Positions 52,591-60,628 of a DNA stretch of 64,000 nt are shown one piece after another. The DNA is from Actinorhabdospora filicis (GTDB lineage: Bacteria > Actinomycetota > Actinomycetes > Mycobacteriales > Micromonosporaceae). A program made the translations under genes and the position numbers. The stretch covers positions 2,640,089 to 2,704,088 of the forward strand of contig NZ_BSTX01000001.1 of NCBI RefSeq assembly GCF_030269765.1, read 5' to 3'. The number at the start of each line of letters is the position of its first letter. Positions within the stretch are counted from its first letter, which is position 1. The notes under the pieces were generated by a model that made no database searches, was not told the origin of the DNA, and saw only the letters and a program-made list of their open reading frames with translations.

Positions 52591-54222
52591 GTGGCCATCA
52601 ACCGTCGTGACACCCTGAAACTCTTCGGCGCCGGTGCCGTCGCGCTCGGCGCGGGCCCCCTGCTCGTCGGCTGCGGCGACGGCGGTGGCGGCTCCGACGT
52701 CGGCAACGACGGCAAGGAACTCGCGCCGTGGCCGGCCTACGTCCCGCTGACCGGTCCCACCCCGGACCTGCCCGGCGGCGAGAAGGGCCTCCAGGCGGCC
52801 TACACGAAGTACCCCTCGAACCTCACCGACGCCGGTTTCGCCACCCCCGGCGACAAGTCGGACGTGACGGTCAGCGTCATCTCCTACGGCACCCCGCCCA
52901 CCGACGTGTCGGTGAACAAGTACTGGCAGGCGGTCAACGCCGCGCTCGGGGTGAACCTGAAGATCGAGATCATCCCGGCGGCCAACTTCGTCGAGGTGAT
53001 GAGCACGAAGATGGCCGGCAACGACCTTCCCGACATCATGTTCTTCGGCGCCGGTTACGTGCTGCCGCGCCAGGAGCAGTTCATCCAGCAGGTGTGCGCC
53101 GACATCTCCGAGTACGTCTCCGGGGACAACGTCAAGCAGTTCCCGGCGCTGGCCAACATCCCGTCCTACACCTGGCAGGGCCTGGGCCGCATCGGCGGCC
53201 GCTTCTACGGCGTGCCCACCGAGCGTCCCGTCTACGGCGGTTCGCTGCTGGTGAACCGGACCGCGCTGGAGAAGGCGGGCGCGGTCTACGAGTGGGACAA
53301 GGCGGGCTTCCTGTCCTCGCTCAAGGCCGCCACCGGCGACAAGAAGTACGGCATGGGCTTCCCCATGGAGCTCAACATCGACTACCTCGCCGGTTCCCTC
53401 GGCGCCCCGAACACCTGGGCGGTCTCCGCCGACGGGAAGTTCACCACCACCTACGAGTCTCCGCAGTTCAAGGAGGCCCTGGCGATGTCGGCGCAGCTGT
53501 TCAAGGAGGGCTCGGCCTACCCCGACGGCGGCAGCACGTCGGCGGTGGACATGAAGACCCTCTTCGCCAACCAGACCGTGGCCACCTACCGGGACGGCTG
53601 GGGCGCCATGGGCACCTCGTCGCTGGCCCTGGCCAAGGGCTTCACGCAGGACTTCGGCCTCCCGTTCGGCGGCGCGGCGTCCACGCCCTGGGGCGGCACC
53701 GGCCGCTTCGGTTTCGTGGCCTTCAAGAAGGCCGACGCCTCGCGCATCAAGATGCTGCTGGCCGTCTGCAACTACCTCGCCGCGCCCTTCGGCACCAAGC
53801 AGTACGAACTGTTCAACTACGGCGTCGAGGGCACCCACTTCACGCGCGGCGCCGACGGCACCCCCGTCCCCACCGAGCTGTGGACGAAGGGCGAGAACGG
53901 CACCACCCTCCCCGTCAAGTACATCGCCGCCGCCCCGCAGGCCCTGTTCTACGCGGGCTACCCGGAGGCCGTCGAGCGCGTCTACCAGTGGGAGAAGAAG
54001 GTCGCCCCGATCACGATCCCCGACCCGTCGAACGGCCTGCGCTCGGCGAAGTGGACGGAGAACGGCTCGGCGCTGACCAAGGCGATCAACGACGCGATCC
54101 TGGGCGTGGTCTTCCGCGGCGAGGACGTCTCCACCTTCGACGGCGCGGTGGCCAAGTGGAAGAGCGACGGCGGATCCCAGTCCGCCGACGAGTTCGCGGC
54201 CGAGTACGCGGCGGCCAAGTAA
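52591..54222 (+). CDS. extracellular solute-binding lipoprotein (Tat-type signal)
   Basis: 543 residues from GTG 52591 with AAAGGA upstream. N-terminus NRRDTLKLFGAGAVALGAG with twin Arg and LVGCGD lipobox (Cys near 28) suggests a Tat-exported lipoprotein. The body fits the large LplA-type binding proteins: LPDIMFFGAGYVLPRQEQFI, GRFYGVPTERPVYGG, FKEALAMSAQLFKEGSAYPD. Delivers the oligosaccharide to the permeases encoded just upstream. Confidence 0.93.
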   Translation: MAINRRDTLKLFGAGAVALGAGPLLVGCGDGGGGSDVGNDGKELAPWPAYVPLTGPTPDLPGGEKGLQAAYTKYPSNLTDAGFATPGDKSDVTVSVISYGTPPTDVSVNKYWQAVNAALGVNLKIEIIPAANFVEVMSTKMAGNDLPDIMFFGAGYVLPRQEQFIQQVCADISEYVSGDNVKQFPALANIPSYTWQGLGRIGGRFYGVPTERPVYGGSLLVNRTALEKAGAVYEWDKAGFLSSLKAATGDKKYGMGFPMELNIDYLAGSLGAPNTWAVSADGKFTTTYESPQFKEALAMSAQLFKEGSAYPDGGSTSAVDMKTLFANQTVATYRDGWGAMGTSSLALAKGFTQDFGLPFGGAASTPWGGTGRFGFVAFKKADASRIKMLLAVCNYLAAPFGTKQYELFNYGVEGTHFTRGADGTPVPTELWTKGENGTTLPVKYIAAAPQALFYAGYPEAVERVYQWEKKVAPITIPDPSNGLRSAKWTENGSALTKAINDAILGVVFRGEDVSTFDGAVAKWKSDGGSQSADEFAAEYAAAK

Positions 54223-54232
54223 CTTCTAGTCC

Positions 54233-55267
54233 ATGGCCCGATCCACCATTAGGGACGTCGCCGCCCAGGCGGGCGTCTCCGTCGCCACCGTGTCGCGGGT
54301 ACTGGGCGGCAACTATCCCGTTGCCGCCCGTACCCGGGCCAAGGTCCTCCGCGCGATCGAGGACCTGGACTTCGTGGCGAACGCGCACGCGCGCGCCCTG
54401 TCCGGGTCCACCTCCAAGCTCGTCGCGGTGGTCACCACCTCGATGACCGCGCCCTTCTACGCCGACATCGCCGCCGGAGTGGAGTCCTACAGCTCCGCCG
54501 AGGGCCGCCTGTTCATGTACGTCTCCACCGACGGCGACACCGCCCGCGAACTGGAGGTCCTGGGCCTGATGCGCGAGCAGCGCGCCGAGGCCGTCATCCT
54601 CGTCGGCGGCGTCGCCATGACCGGCGAGTACCGCGAGCGCATGGCCCGCTACGCCGCCGGGCTCCGCGACGTCGGCGGCAAGCTCGTCCTGGTCGGCCGC
54701 CCCGGGCTCGGCCCGGACGTCCCCGCGATCGTCGTGGAGTACGAGAACGAGCGGGGCGCCCACGCCGGCACCTGCCACCTCATCTCCCGCGGCCACCGCC
54801 GCATCCTGCTGCTGGGCGGCATCGTCGGCCAGACCACCGGCGACGGCCGCATCGCCGGTCACCTGCGCGCCCTGTCCGACAACGGGATCGCCTCGGACGA
54901 GTCGCTGCTCATGCCGGGCCGTTTCGAGCGGCTGTTCGCCTACGAGGCCGTCCGCGCGCGCCTGGCGTCCGGCCCGCCCGACTTCACCGCCATCTTCGCC
55001 CTCGACGACATACTGGCCGCCTCGGCGATGCGCGCCTGCCGCGACGCCGGTCTCCGCGTCCCCGAAGACGTGTCGATCATGGGCTACAACGACGACCTGA
55101 TCGCCCAGGACCTGTACCCCGCGCTCACCACCGTCCACATCCCCGTCGGCGAACTCGGCCGCACCGCCGCCCGCCTGGCCCTGCGCCCCGGCTCGACGGG
55201 CAACGAGCACGTGATGCTGGGGACGCACGTGGTGGTGCGGGATTCGGTGGTGCCGCCGGGGTCGTGA
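54233..55267 (+). CDS. LacI-family transcriptional regulator
   Basis: 344 residues from ATG 54233, 10 bp after the binding protein, so in the same operon. HTH: STIRDVAAQAGVSVATVSRVLGG, hinge ALSGSTSKLVAVVTTSM, sugar-binding core with FALDDILAASAMRACRDAGL. Probably represses the uptake operon and the divergent dehydrogenase/DUF2264 pair until a sugar is present. Its last codons lie in a tandem 17-bp duplication. Confidence 0.94.
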   Translation: MARSTIRDVAAQAGVSVATVSRVLGGNYPVAARTRAKVLRAIEDLDFVANAHARALSGSTSKLVAVVTTSMTAPFYADIAAGVESYSSAEGRLFMYVSTDGDTARELEVLGLMREQRAEAVILVGGVAMTGEYRERMARYAAGLRDVGGKLVLVGRPGLGPDVPAIVVEYENERGAHAGTCHLISRGHRRILLLGGIVGQTTGDGRIAGHLRALSDNGIASDESLLMPGRFERLFAYEAVRARLASGPPDFTAIFALDDILAASAMRACRDAGLRVPEDVSIMGYNDDLIAQDLYPALTTVHIPVGELGRTAARLALRPGSTGNEHVMLGTHVVVRDSVVPPGS

Positions 55268-55285
55268 GGCCGCCGGGGTCGTGAG
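55252..55285. repeat. tandem 17-bp duplication at the end of lacI-type gene
   Basis: GCCGCCGGGGTCGTGAG occurs at 55252-55268 and again at 55269-55285. The first copy contains the final codons and stop of the LacI-family gene, the second lies just downstream. Likely recent slippage or duplication. Confidence 0.9.
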
Positions 55286-55304
55286 GCCCGGCGGCACGCT
55301 CCTC

Positions 55305-56462
55305 TCACAGCTTGCGGTAGGCGGCGATGCCGGTCCCGGACTGCCCGCCCTCGGGCCGGGCTCCGCCGGAGATCCAGACCGTGCTGGTGCCGGGCACGAG
55401 GCTGACCTGCGCGTACCCGACCCTGGTCTCCGGTGTGCTCGGCGGCGTCTCGGTGACCGTCGTGCGCCCGTCGCGCAGGTGGTAGACGACGTCGGTCCGC
55501 TCGTCGAAGGGGTCGGTGCCGACCATCAGCACGATGCCACCGGCGTCGTCGGCGGCGAGGTCGGTGATCATGTCGGCCCGGTCCGGGAGCGGCAGCTCCC
55601 GCAGGTTCGGGCCGCGCACCTCGGCCAGGTACGGCTTGGCGTAACTGGCGCCCTCCGGCGTTCGCATCCACACGTGACCGGCGACGTGCGCGTGCCCCCG
55701 GTAGACGGCGAGCCCGGTGACGTACCCGAACCGCGAGGCCAGCCCGGACAGATCCACCGGCCGCCACCGGCCGCCGGAATGGCGCCACAGCAGCGGAACC
55801 GGCGAGTCGGCGCCCGGTTCGTCACTGGGCACCCGCGCCCACCCACTCGCGTAGACGTCGCCGCCCGGGGCGACGACGATGTGCTCCGCCTCGGTCTCCT
55901 TGGCCTCCGGGGGCGCGGGCGGTTCCTCCGAGGTCCACGTCCGCCCGTCGAAGCGCGCGATGAAGGCGGTGGACCGCGACCGGCCCTCGGCGTCGGCCCG
56001 CTCGAAGTACCCGGCCGCCCACACCCCGCGCGACGTGACGTCCAGGCCCGACAGGTAGTTCGCGTCGGACTCCGGCGCGGGCACCGCGATCCCCAGCCAG
56101 GCCGAACCGTCCCACCGCGCGACGTGGGCGGTGCTGTCCCGCGTGCCGGGCACCGTCCGCCAGCCCGCGCCCCACACCTCGCCCCGCGCCCCGGCGGCGA
56201 GGGCGGTCAGGTGCAGGTCCTCCGCGGTCGGCACCGCCGACCACGCGCGCCCGTCCCAGTGCCAGGCCGCCGCCCGGCCCTGCCCGCCACCGACGGCGTG
56301 GGCGTCGCGGGCGGAGAAGGCCAGGATGTCGGCGACGGTGTACTTGTGCCCGGGATCGGGCACCGTCGTCTCGATCCAGCCGCCACCGGCCCATGCGGTG
56401 GAGGGGATGAAAGCCGCTGCGCCGGCCGCCCCCGCGGCGGCCAGGAGACTGCGTCTTCTCAT
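55305..56462 (-). CDS. secreted beta-propeller-like protein
   Basis: 385 residues from ATG 56462 (AAAGGAGC upstream). Signal MRRRSLLAAAGAAGAAAFI with double Arg suggests Tat export. The mature part has repeated W-x-D/W-x-G blade patterns (AAAWHWDGRAWSAV, AHVARWDGSAWLGI, AFIARFDGRTWTSE, LWRHSGGRWRPV), typical of Kelch/propeller folds. No catalytic motif seen. Convergent with the LacI gene and upstream of the NlpC/P60 gene on the same strand. Confidence 0.82.
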   Translation of the reverse strand: MRRRSLLAAAGAAGAAAFIPSTAWAGGGWIETTVPDPGHKYTVADILAFSARDAHAVGGGQGRAAAWHWDGRAWSAVPTAEDLHLTALAAGARGEVWGAGWRTVPGTRDSTAHVARWDGSAWLGIAVPAPESDANYLSGLDVTSRGVWAAGYFERADAEGRSRSTAFIARFDGRTWTSEEPPAPPEAKETEAEHIVVAPGGDVYASGWARVPSDEPGADSPVPLLWRHSGGRWRPVDLSGLASRFGYVTGLAVYRGHAHVAGHVWMRTPEGASYAKPYLAEVRGPNLRELPLPDRADMITDLAADDAGGIVLMVGTDPFDERTDVVYHLRDGRTTVTETPPSTPETRVGYAQVSLVPGTSTVWISGGARPEGGQSGTGIAAYRKL

Positions 56463-56544
56463 GGTGCTCCTTTCAAGAAGGGTCACCTGGTCTACGACGC
56501 CGGGGGCACACGGGGTTGACACACCGGCCCCGTCCCATGAATAA

Positions 56545-56572
56545 GGCCGCCACCCCCGAAGGGGCGGCGGCC
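56545..56572 (-). terminator. hairpin downstream of the first NlpC/P60 gene
   Basis: GGCCGCC-A-CCCC (56545-56556) with GGGG-C-GGCGGCC (56561-56572), loop CGAA, one internal mismatch. 34 bp past the stop at 56606. Confidence 0.8.
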
Positions 56573-56605
56573 GCAAGTCGTTCCCGGCGCCAGGGTGTCA
56601 GGGCG

Positions 56606-57574
56606 TCAGAACCCCGGTACCCGCGCCGACCCGTAGTACGGGCTCCCGCCCTTGTCCACGGTCGAGATGATCACGCCGATCCCGTAGTCCGACGCGTGGA
56701 CCACATGGTCGCCGCCGATGTACATCGCCACGTGATTCAGCCCGTTGTAAAAGACCAGGTCGCCCGGCTGGAGCTCGTCGCGCGAGATGTGCTGCAACTG
56801 GTTCCACTCCATCGCCGCGTTGTGCGGGAGGTGCACGCCGACCTGCTTCCACGCGCCCAGCATGAGCCCGGAGCAGTCCCAGACGTCCGGACCCTCGGCG
56901 GCCCAGCCGTAGTCGTCGCCGACCTGCTTCAGCGCGAAGCGCACGACCTCGCCGCGCTTGCCGGGGACGAACGGGGGGATGAAGGAGTCGTCGGACAGCC
57001 CGCGCGAGTCGCGGTAGGCCTTGTCGCGCTCACCGGAGAGGCGCTCGATGTCGGCGGTGATGGTCTCCTTCTTCGCCTTCATCTCCGACTCCTGCTGCGA
57101 CTGCGTCTCGTACAGCCCGTCCAGGACGCCCTTGCGCTCGTCGAGGGACGCCTTGGCGTCGTTGAGGCGGTCGATGGCGTCGCTGGAGTCGGCGGTCACC
57201 TGGTCGAGCAGCGTCATCCGCTCGGCGAGGGTGTCGGGCGAGCCGGTGGTGAGCGCGGTCATCGTCCCGGTCATCTGCCCGCCCATGTAGATGTTGCGGG
57301 CGATCGCGCCGACTTCCTCGTAGAGGACGGCGAGCTGGTCCTCGAAGGGCTTGAGCTCCTTTTCGAGGGCCTCGACCTTCGCCGCGGTCTCCTTGAACTC
57401 CTCGTTGACGCGGTTGTAGTCCTCGATCACGCCTTCGAGGGTGTGGAACTGCTCCTCGATCTGCTTTTCCTTCTCGTCCACCGGATCGGCGTGGACGGCG
57501 GGCGCGGCTACGCCTATGACGAAGGCGGTCGCTACGGCGAGGAAACCCATCCTTCGCGCTGTGTTCGCGAGCAA
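56606..57574 (-). CDS. NlpC/P60 peptidoglycan hydrolase with coiled-coil N-terminus
   Basis: 322 residues from TTG 57574 (AAGGAGCAG upstream). Signal peptide to about 33 (APAVHA). Residues 35-200 are a coiled coil of the RipA/CwlO type. Catalytic domain: Cys in WDCSGLMLGAWKQVG near 232, His in LNHVAMYIGGDHVVH near 283 and a following polar residue. It cleaves stem peptides in the wall. A close paralogue is at 58842. The longer frame to 57763 was rejected in favour of the conserved TTG. Confidence 0.92.
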   Translation of the reverse strand: MLANTARRMGFLAVATAFVIGVAAPAVHADPVDEKEKQIEEQFHTLEGVIEDYNRVNEEFKETAAKVEALEKELKPFEDQLAVLYEEVGAIARNIYMGGQMTGTMTALTTGSPDTLAERMTLLDQVTADSSDAIDRLNDAKASLDERKGVLDGLYETQSQQESEMKAKKETITADIERLSGERDKAYRDSRGLSDDSFIPPFVPGKRGEVVRFALKQVGDDYGWAAEGPDVWDCSGLMLGAWKQVGVHLPHNAAMEWNQLQHISRDELQPGDLVFYNGLNHVAMYIGGDHVVHASDYGIGVIISTVDKGGSPYYGSARVPGF

Positions 57575-57611
57575 GAGACTGCTCCTTATCAGCTTGCGGA
57601 CCGTTGGCGAG
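57575..57611 (-). promoter_or_regulatory. leader element shared with the 58842-59825 paralogue
   Basis: 37 nt CTCGCCAACGGTCCGCAAGC... matching the leader at 59826-59864 (CTCGCCTACGGTTCGCAGGC...) and followed by AAGGAGC and TTG-CTC-G in both. A -10-like TATGCT (TACTCT in the paralogue) directly precedes it. Confidence 0.6.
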
Positions 57612-57804
57612 CATAGCTCGTGAGGTCGCGGCCGATTGGGTGCATCCTCCGTTCGGACGAGACCGGCGGCGGTACGTCCAGGAAGGACGATCGACGGCAA
57701 CCCGGGCCGATATGCCCGGCCTGGGCGGTGTTCCGGCAGGTCACGGGATGCCCTCGGGAACATCGCGGCGCGGGACGGGGTGTCGGGGCCGGGCCGGGCC
57801 GCAG

Positions 57805-58644
57805 TCAGCGAATGAGGGAGTCGGGCCAGGGCTCGCGGCCGAAGGCGAAGATCTCGGCGAGCCTGCCCGGGTCCGCCTCGGGCAGGTGGCGTTCGAGCAG
57901 CCCGTGCACCTCGCCCACCAGCCGCGCCAGCTCACCGGCGGCCTCGGGCGGGGACATCGCGTCGACGGCGAGGACGCGCTCGGCGAACGAGGCGGGCGCG
58001 ATCTCCAGGGCGGCGTGGACGCGGTGGGCCCACTTCGGGCCGCTCCACCACACCCGGTTGACCGCGAGGAGGGCGTGGGTGAGGGCGGTGACCACGCCGG
58101 ACCAGTGCTCGCGCAGCCCGTGGGGGCAGCGCCGCTCGACGTACATGCGCCAGCGCCAGAAGTGGTCGATCTGGCCGAGCCGGCGGGCGACCGCCGCGGC
58201 CAGCGGACGCGGATAGTCCCGCACCCGGCCGGTGAGCTCCGAGGCGTCGCCCGCGAGCGTCTTCCCGTGCGCGAGCGCGGAGGCGAGGGCCAGCAGGCCC
58301 GGGTCGGGCTCGTGCCGCTCCAGCAGGGCGTCCAGCTTCGCGTGCGCACTGGCGAGGGTCGTGTGGACGACCTCGATGAGCAGCCCCGACCGCCACAGGT
58401 CGTCGTAGGAGGCCCCGTCGGCGGAGTCGAAGGGATAGAGCCGGTGGGTGTCGGCAGCGCTCGCCACGAGCTCCCGGTCGGCGGTGGACGGCGGCTCGGC
58501 CCACAGGACCGCCAGCTCGGCGTCGGACCAGCGGTCGTCGTGGCCCCGCCCGGCGGATCCGGTGAGCAGGACGGCGGCGGCCCCGGGCCGGGACGCGTAG
58601 GCGGCCGCGAACGGCAGGACGATGGCGCGGCGAGTCGGCGGCAT
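57805..58644 (-). CDS. nucleotidyltransferase-fold protein (DUF4037-like)
   Basis: 279 residues from ATG 58644. LLTGSAGRGHDDRWSDAELAV near 27-47 is the GS-x-G...D-x-D/E-like nucleotidyltransferase motif, followed by a helical C-terminal part (PHGLREHWSGVVTALTHAL). Resembles aminoglycoside-type or MNT-like domains; an antitoxin HEPN partner is not seen. Cytosolic. It lies between the two NlpC/P60 genes on the same strand but with separate spacing. Confidence 0.78.
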   Translation of the reverse strand: MPPTRRAIVLPFAAAYASRPGAAAVLLTGSAGRGHDDRWSDAELAVLWAEPPSTADRELVASAADTHRLYPFDSADGASYDDLWRSGLLIEVVHTTLASAHAKLDALLERHEPDPGLLALASALAHGKTLAGDASELTGRVRDYPRPLAAAVARRLGQIDHFWRWRMYVERRCPHGLREHWSGVVTALTHALLAVNRVWWSGPKWAHRVHAALEIAPASFAERVLAVDAMSPPEAAGELARLVGEVHGLLERHLPEADPGRLAEIFAFGREPWPDSLIR

Positions 58645-58713
58645 GCCCGCAGGCTAGGACGCCCGGCACCACCCGTCACTCCATTTAGGACACCCGCCGC
58701 GCCCGGACACGGC

Positions 58714-58753
58714 GACGCCCCGCATCGTCCGGGGGCGAGCGATGCGGGGCGTC
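58714..58753 (-). terminator. 14-bp hairpin downstream of the second NlpC/P60 gene
   Basis: GACGCCCCGCATCG (58714-58727) and CGATGCGGGGCGTC (58740-58753), perfect, 12-nt loop. It is 89 bp past the stop at 58842 on the minus strand. Confidence 0.85.
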
Positions 58754-58841
58754 TGGGTGTTGCCGGGTTAGGTCATGGTTTTCGTGATGTCATCGTGTTG
58801 CCGGGTGTGGTCTTCGGGTGCGTGAGGTCTGATCGGGCCGG

Positions 58842-59825
58842 CTACCAGCCGGGAATGCGTCCCGCGCCGTAGTAATCCGTCGCGGCCTTCTCGATCGTGG
58901 TGACCTGCACGTTGTTGTTGTTCGTCGCCGCGTGGACGATGTGCCCGTCGCCGATGTACAGGGCGACGTGGCTCAGTCCGTTGTAGAAGACGAGGTCGCC
59001 GGGCTTCAGCTGGTCCCGGGAGATGTGCTGGACCATGTTCCACTGCGCCTCGGCGTTGTGGGGGAGGTTCACGCCGACCTGGCTCCAGGCGCCGAGGGTG
59101 AGGCCGGAGCAGTCCCAGCCGCCGGGGCCGGCCGCGGCGAAGACGTAGGGCTTGCCGGTCTGCTTCAGTGCGAAGCGGACCACCTCGCCGCGCTTGCCGG
59201 GGACGTAAGGCGGGGTGAAGTCGCCGGGGCCGAGGCCGCGGGAGTCGCGGTAGGCCTTGTCGCGCTCGCCGGAGAGCCGTTCGAGATCGGTCTCGATGGT
59301 CTCCTTCTTGCCGCGCAGTTCCTCGTCCTGCTTCGACTGGGTCGCGTAGAGGCCGTCGAGGACGCGCTTCTGCTCGTCCAGGTCCGACTTCGCGTCGTTG
59401 AGGGCGGCGATGGCGTCGTGGTCGTCGACGGTGATCTGGTCGAGGAGGGTCATCCGGTCGGCGAGGGTGTCGGCGGAGCCGGTGGTCAGGACCGCCGTCA
59501 TGCCGGACATCGCGCCGCCCATGTAGGTGTTGCGGGCGATCTCACCGACCTCCTCGTAGAGGACGTCGAGCTTCTCCTGGAAGGGCTTGAGCTTCTCCTC
59601 CAGGTCGGCGATCTTCTCCTTGGTCTCGGTGAACTCGATGTTGACCTTGTTGTAGTCCTCGATGAGTCCTTCGAGATCGTGGTACTTCGCCTCCATCTGC
59701 GCTTCTTTGTCGTCGACGGGGTCGGCGTGCGCGGTGGAGGGGGCAAGGACGAGACCGACCGCGGCGAGCGTCATGGCACCGAGAATGCGGAACCGCGCTC
59801 TGCCGCGCGCTGCTTTGCCGAGCAA
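58842..59825 (-). CDS. NlpC/P60 peptidoglycan hydrolase, paralogue
   Basis: 327 residues from TTG 59825 (GAAGGAGC upstream). Signal peptide to about 38 (APSTAHA), coiled coil 40-205, then NlpC/P60 with WDCSGLTLGAWSQVG near 238 and LSHVALYIGDGHIVH near 287. It is about 65% similar by eye to the protein at 56606, with a near-identical leader and TTG-CTC-G start. Both are likely regulated alike. Longer upstream reading to 59921 rejected. Confidence 0.92.
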   Translation of the reverse strand: MLGKAARGRARFRILGAMTLAAVGLVLAPSTAHADPVDDKEAQMEAKYHDLEGLIEDYNKVNIEFTETKEKIADLEEKLKPFQEKLDVLYEEVGEIARNTYMGGAMSGMTAVLTTGSADTLADRMTLLDQITVDDHDAIAALNDAKSDLDEQKRVLDGLYATQSKQDEELRGKKETIETDLERLSGERDKAYRDSRGLGPGDFTPPYVPGKRGEVVRFALKQTGKPYVFAAAGPGGWDCSGLTLGAWSQVGVNLPHNAEAQWNMVQHISRDQLKPGDLVFYNGLSHVALYIGDGHIVHAATNNNNVQVTTIEKAATDYYGAGRIPGW

Positions 59826-59864
59826 CTGGGGCGCTCCTTCTTCAGCCTGCGAACCGTAGGCGAG
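59826..59864 (-). promoter_or_regulatory. leader element shared with the 56606-57574 paralogue
   Basis: 39 nt matching the leader at 57575-57611; see there. TACTCT at its 5' edge could be the -10 box. Confidence 0.6.
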
Positions 59865-59967
59865 AGTACTGCACGTTCGGGAAGTATCTGAAGGCCGCGA
59901 CGGCAGTTTTTCGCCCATCACCTAAGAAATCAGCACAGGGTGAGGACCGGTCGGACAGATTGTGCGT

Positions 59968-60055
59968 TAAGATGTCGGACTGTGGACGCCATTGAAGTGA
60001 CCGCCGCCACGTCGGGTCGCTGTCGCGACTGTCGCCGCTAACTCAGCCGACAGTC
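59968..60055 (+). promoter_or_regulatory. candidate attenuator upstream of cysteine dioxygenase
   Basis: TAAGAT (59968-59973) is a -10-like box; a start about 7 bp later would place GTG 59982 at or near the 5' end. Two hairpins share bases: GTCGC/GCGAC (60016-60020 with 60025-60029) and GACTGTCG/CGACAGTC (60027-60034 with 60048-60055). Both Cys codons of the short ORF lie in or beside these arms. No T-run follows. Confidence 0.5.
59982..60041 (+). CDS. possible leader peptide with C-x-x-C (19 codons)
   Basis: GTG 59982 to TAA 60039-60041, product VDAIEVTAATSGRCRDCRR. Cys codons at 60021 and 60030. No Shine-Dalgarno; it would be a leaderless ORF on the transcript predicted from the TAAGAT box. 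It lies 55 bp before the cysteine dioxygenase gene. Low expression evidence, inferred from position and Cys content only. Confidence 0.45.
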   Translation: MDAIEVTAATSGRCRDCRR

Positions 60056-60095
60056 CATTGCGCCGTGCGCGCGTCCACGAAAGTTCTGACTTCTC

Positions 60096-60560
60096 ATGAA
60101 AACGGCCACCGCCACCGTTCTCACCGCGCTTTCGGCCTACTACGCCGCTTCGGCGCCCGCGCCGCGTTTCTCCCGGCGTTCCCGGACCGCCCGCCGCATC
60201 GCCGTCGCCGAGGACCACGAGGCGTGGCTGATGGCGTGGCTGCCGGGCCAGTCGACCGAACTGCACGACCACGGCGGTGAGCGCACGCCGTCCGAGGCCG
60301 GTTTCACGGTCCTGGACGGTGAGCTGCGCGAATACACCGTCGTCCCGGGCTATTTCCCGTCACTGGAGCAGCGGCGCCTGACCTCCGGCGACTCCAGCGC
60401 GGTCTCGCCGCGCACGGTCCACGCCGTTCGCAACGCCTCGGACCGCCCGGCGGTCTCGGTGCACGTTTACGCGCCGCGCCTGGAGCTGATGCGCTCCTAC
60501 CTGTTCGACGAGACGGGACTGTCGCTGGGCGCGATCCGCAAGGCGGGTTCCGACTGGTGA
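60096..60560 (+). CDS. cysteine dioxygenase-like cupin protein
   Basis: 154 residues from ATG 60096; no Shine-Dalgarno is visible. Cupin motif 1 in STELHDHGGERTPSEAGFTVLDG with HDH near residues 57-59 and Glu, motif 2 in RTVHAVRNASDRPAVSVHVYAPRL near 108-128. Two His and one further His give the 3-His iron site of thiol dioxygenases. It oxidises cysteine or a related thiol to a sulfinate. Preceded by a Cys-containing leader ORF and divergent from the NlpC/P60 gene. Confidence 0.88.
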   Translation: MKTATATVLTALSAYYAASAPAPRFSRRSRTARRIAVAEDHEAWLMAWLPGQSTELHDHGGERTPSEAGFTVLDGELREYTVVPGYFPSLEQRRLTSGDSSAVSPRTVHAVRNASDRPAVSVHVYAPRLELMRSYLFDETGLSLGAIRKAGSDW

Positions 60561-60628
60561 GCGGCTGAATTCACGCTGGCACGAAATGGGGTTGGACCCT
60601 GTCGCACCCCTCGGGGATCATTGGCGAG

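Noticed and set aside
57575..57700. c-di-AMP (ydaO-type) riboswitch upstream of the NlpC/P60 gene
   Set aside because: Such leaders are longer than the about 37-nt conserved leader here and its helices are not recognisable.
60058..60099. Second short ORF (TTG at 60058) ending in ATGA overlap with cysteine dioxygenase
   Set aside because: No ribosome site or Cys codons; kept only as a possibility and not annotated.
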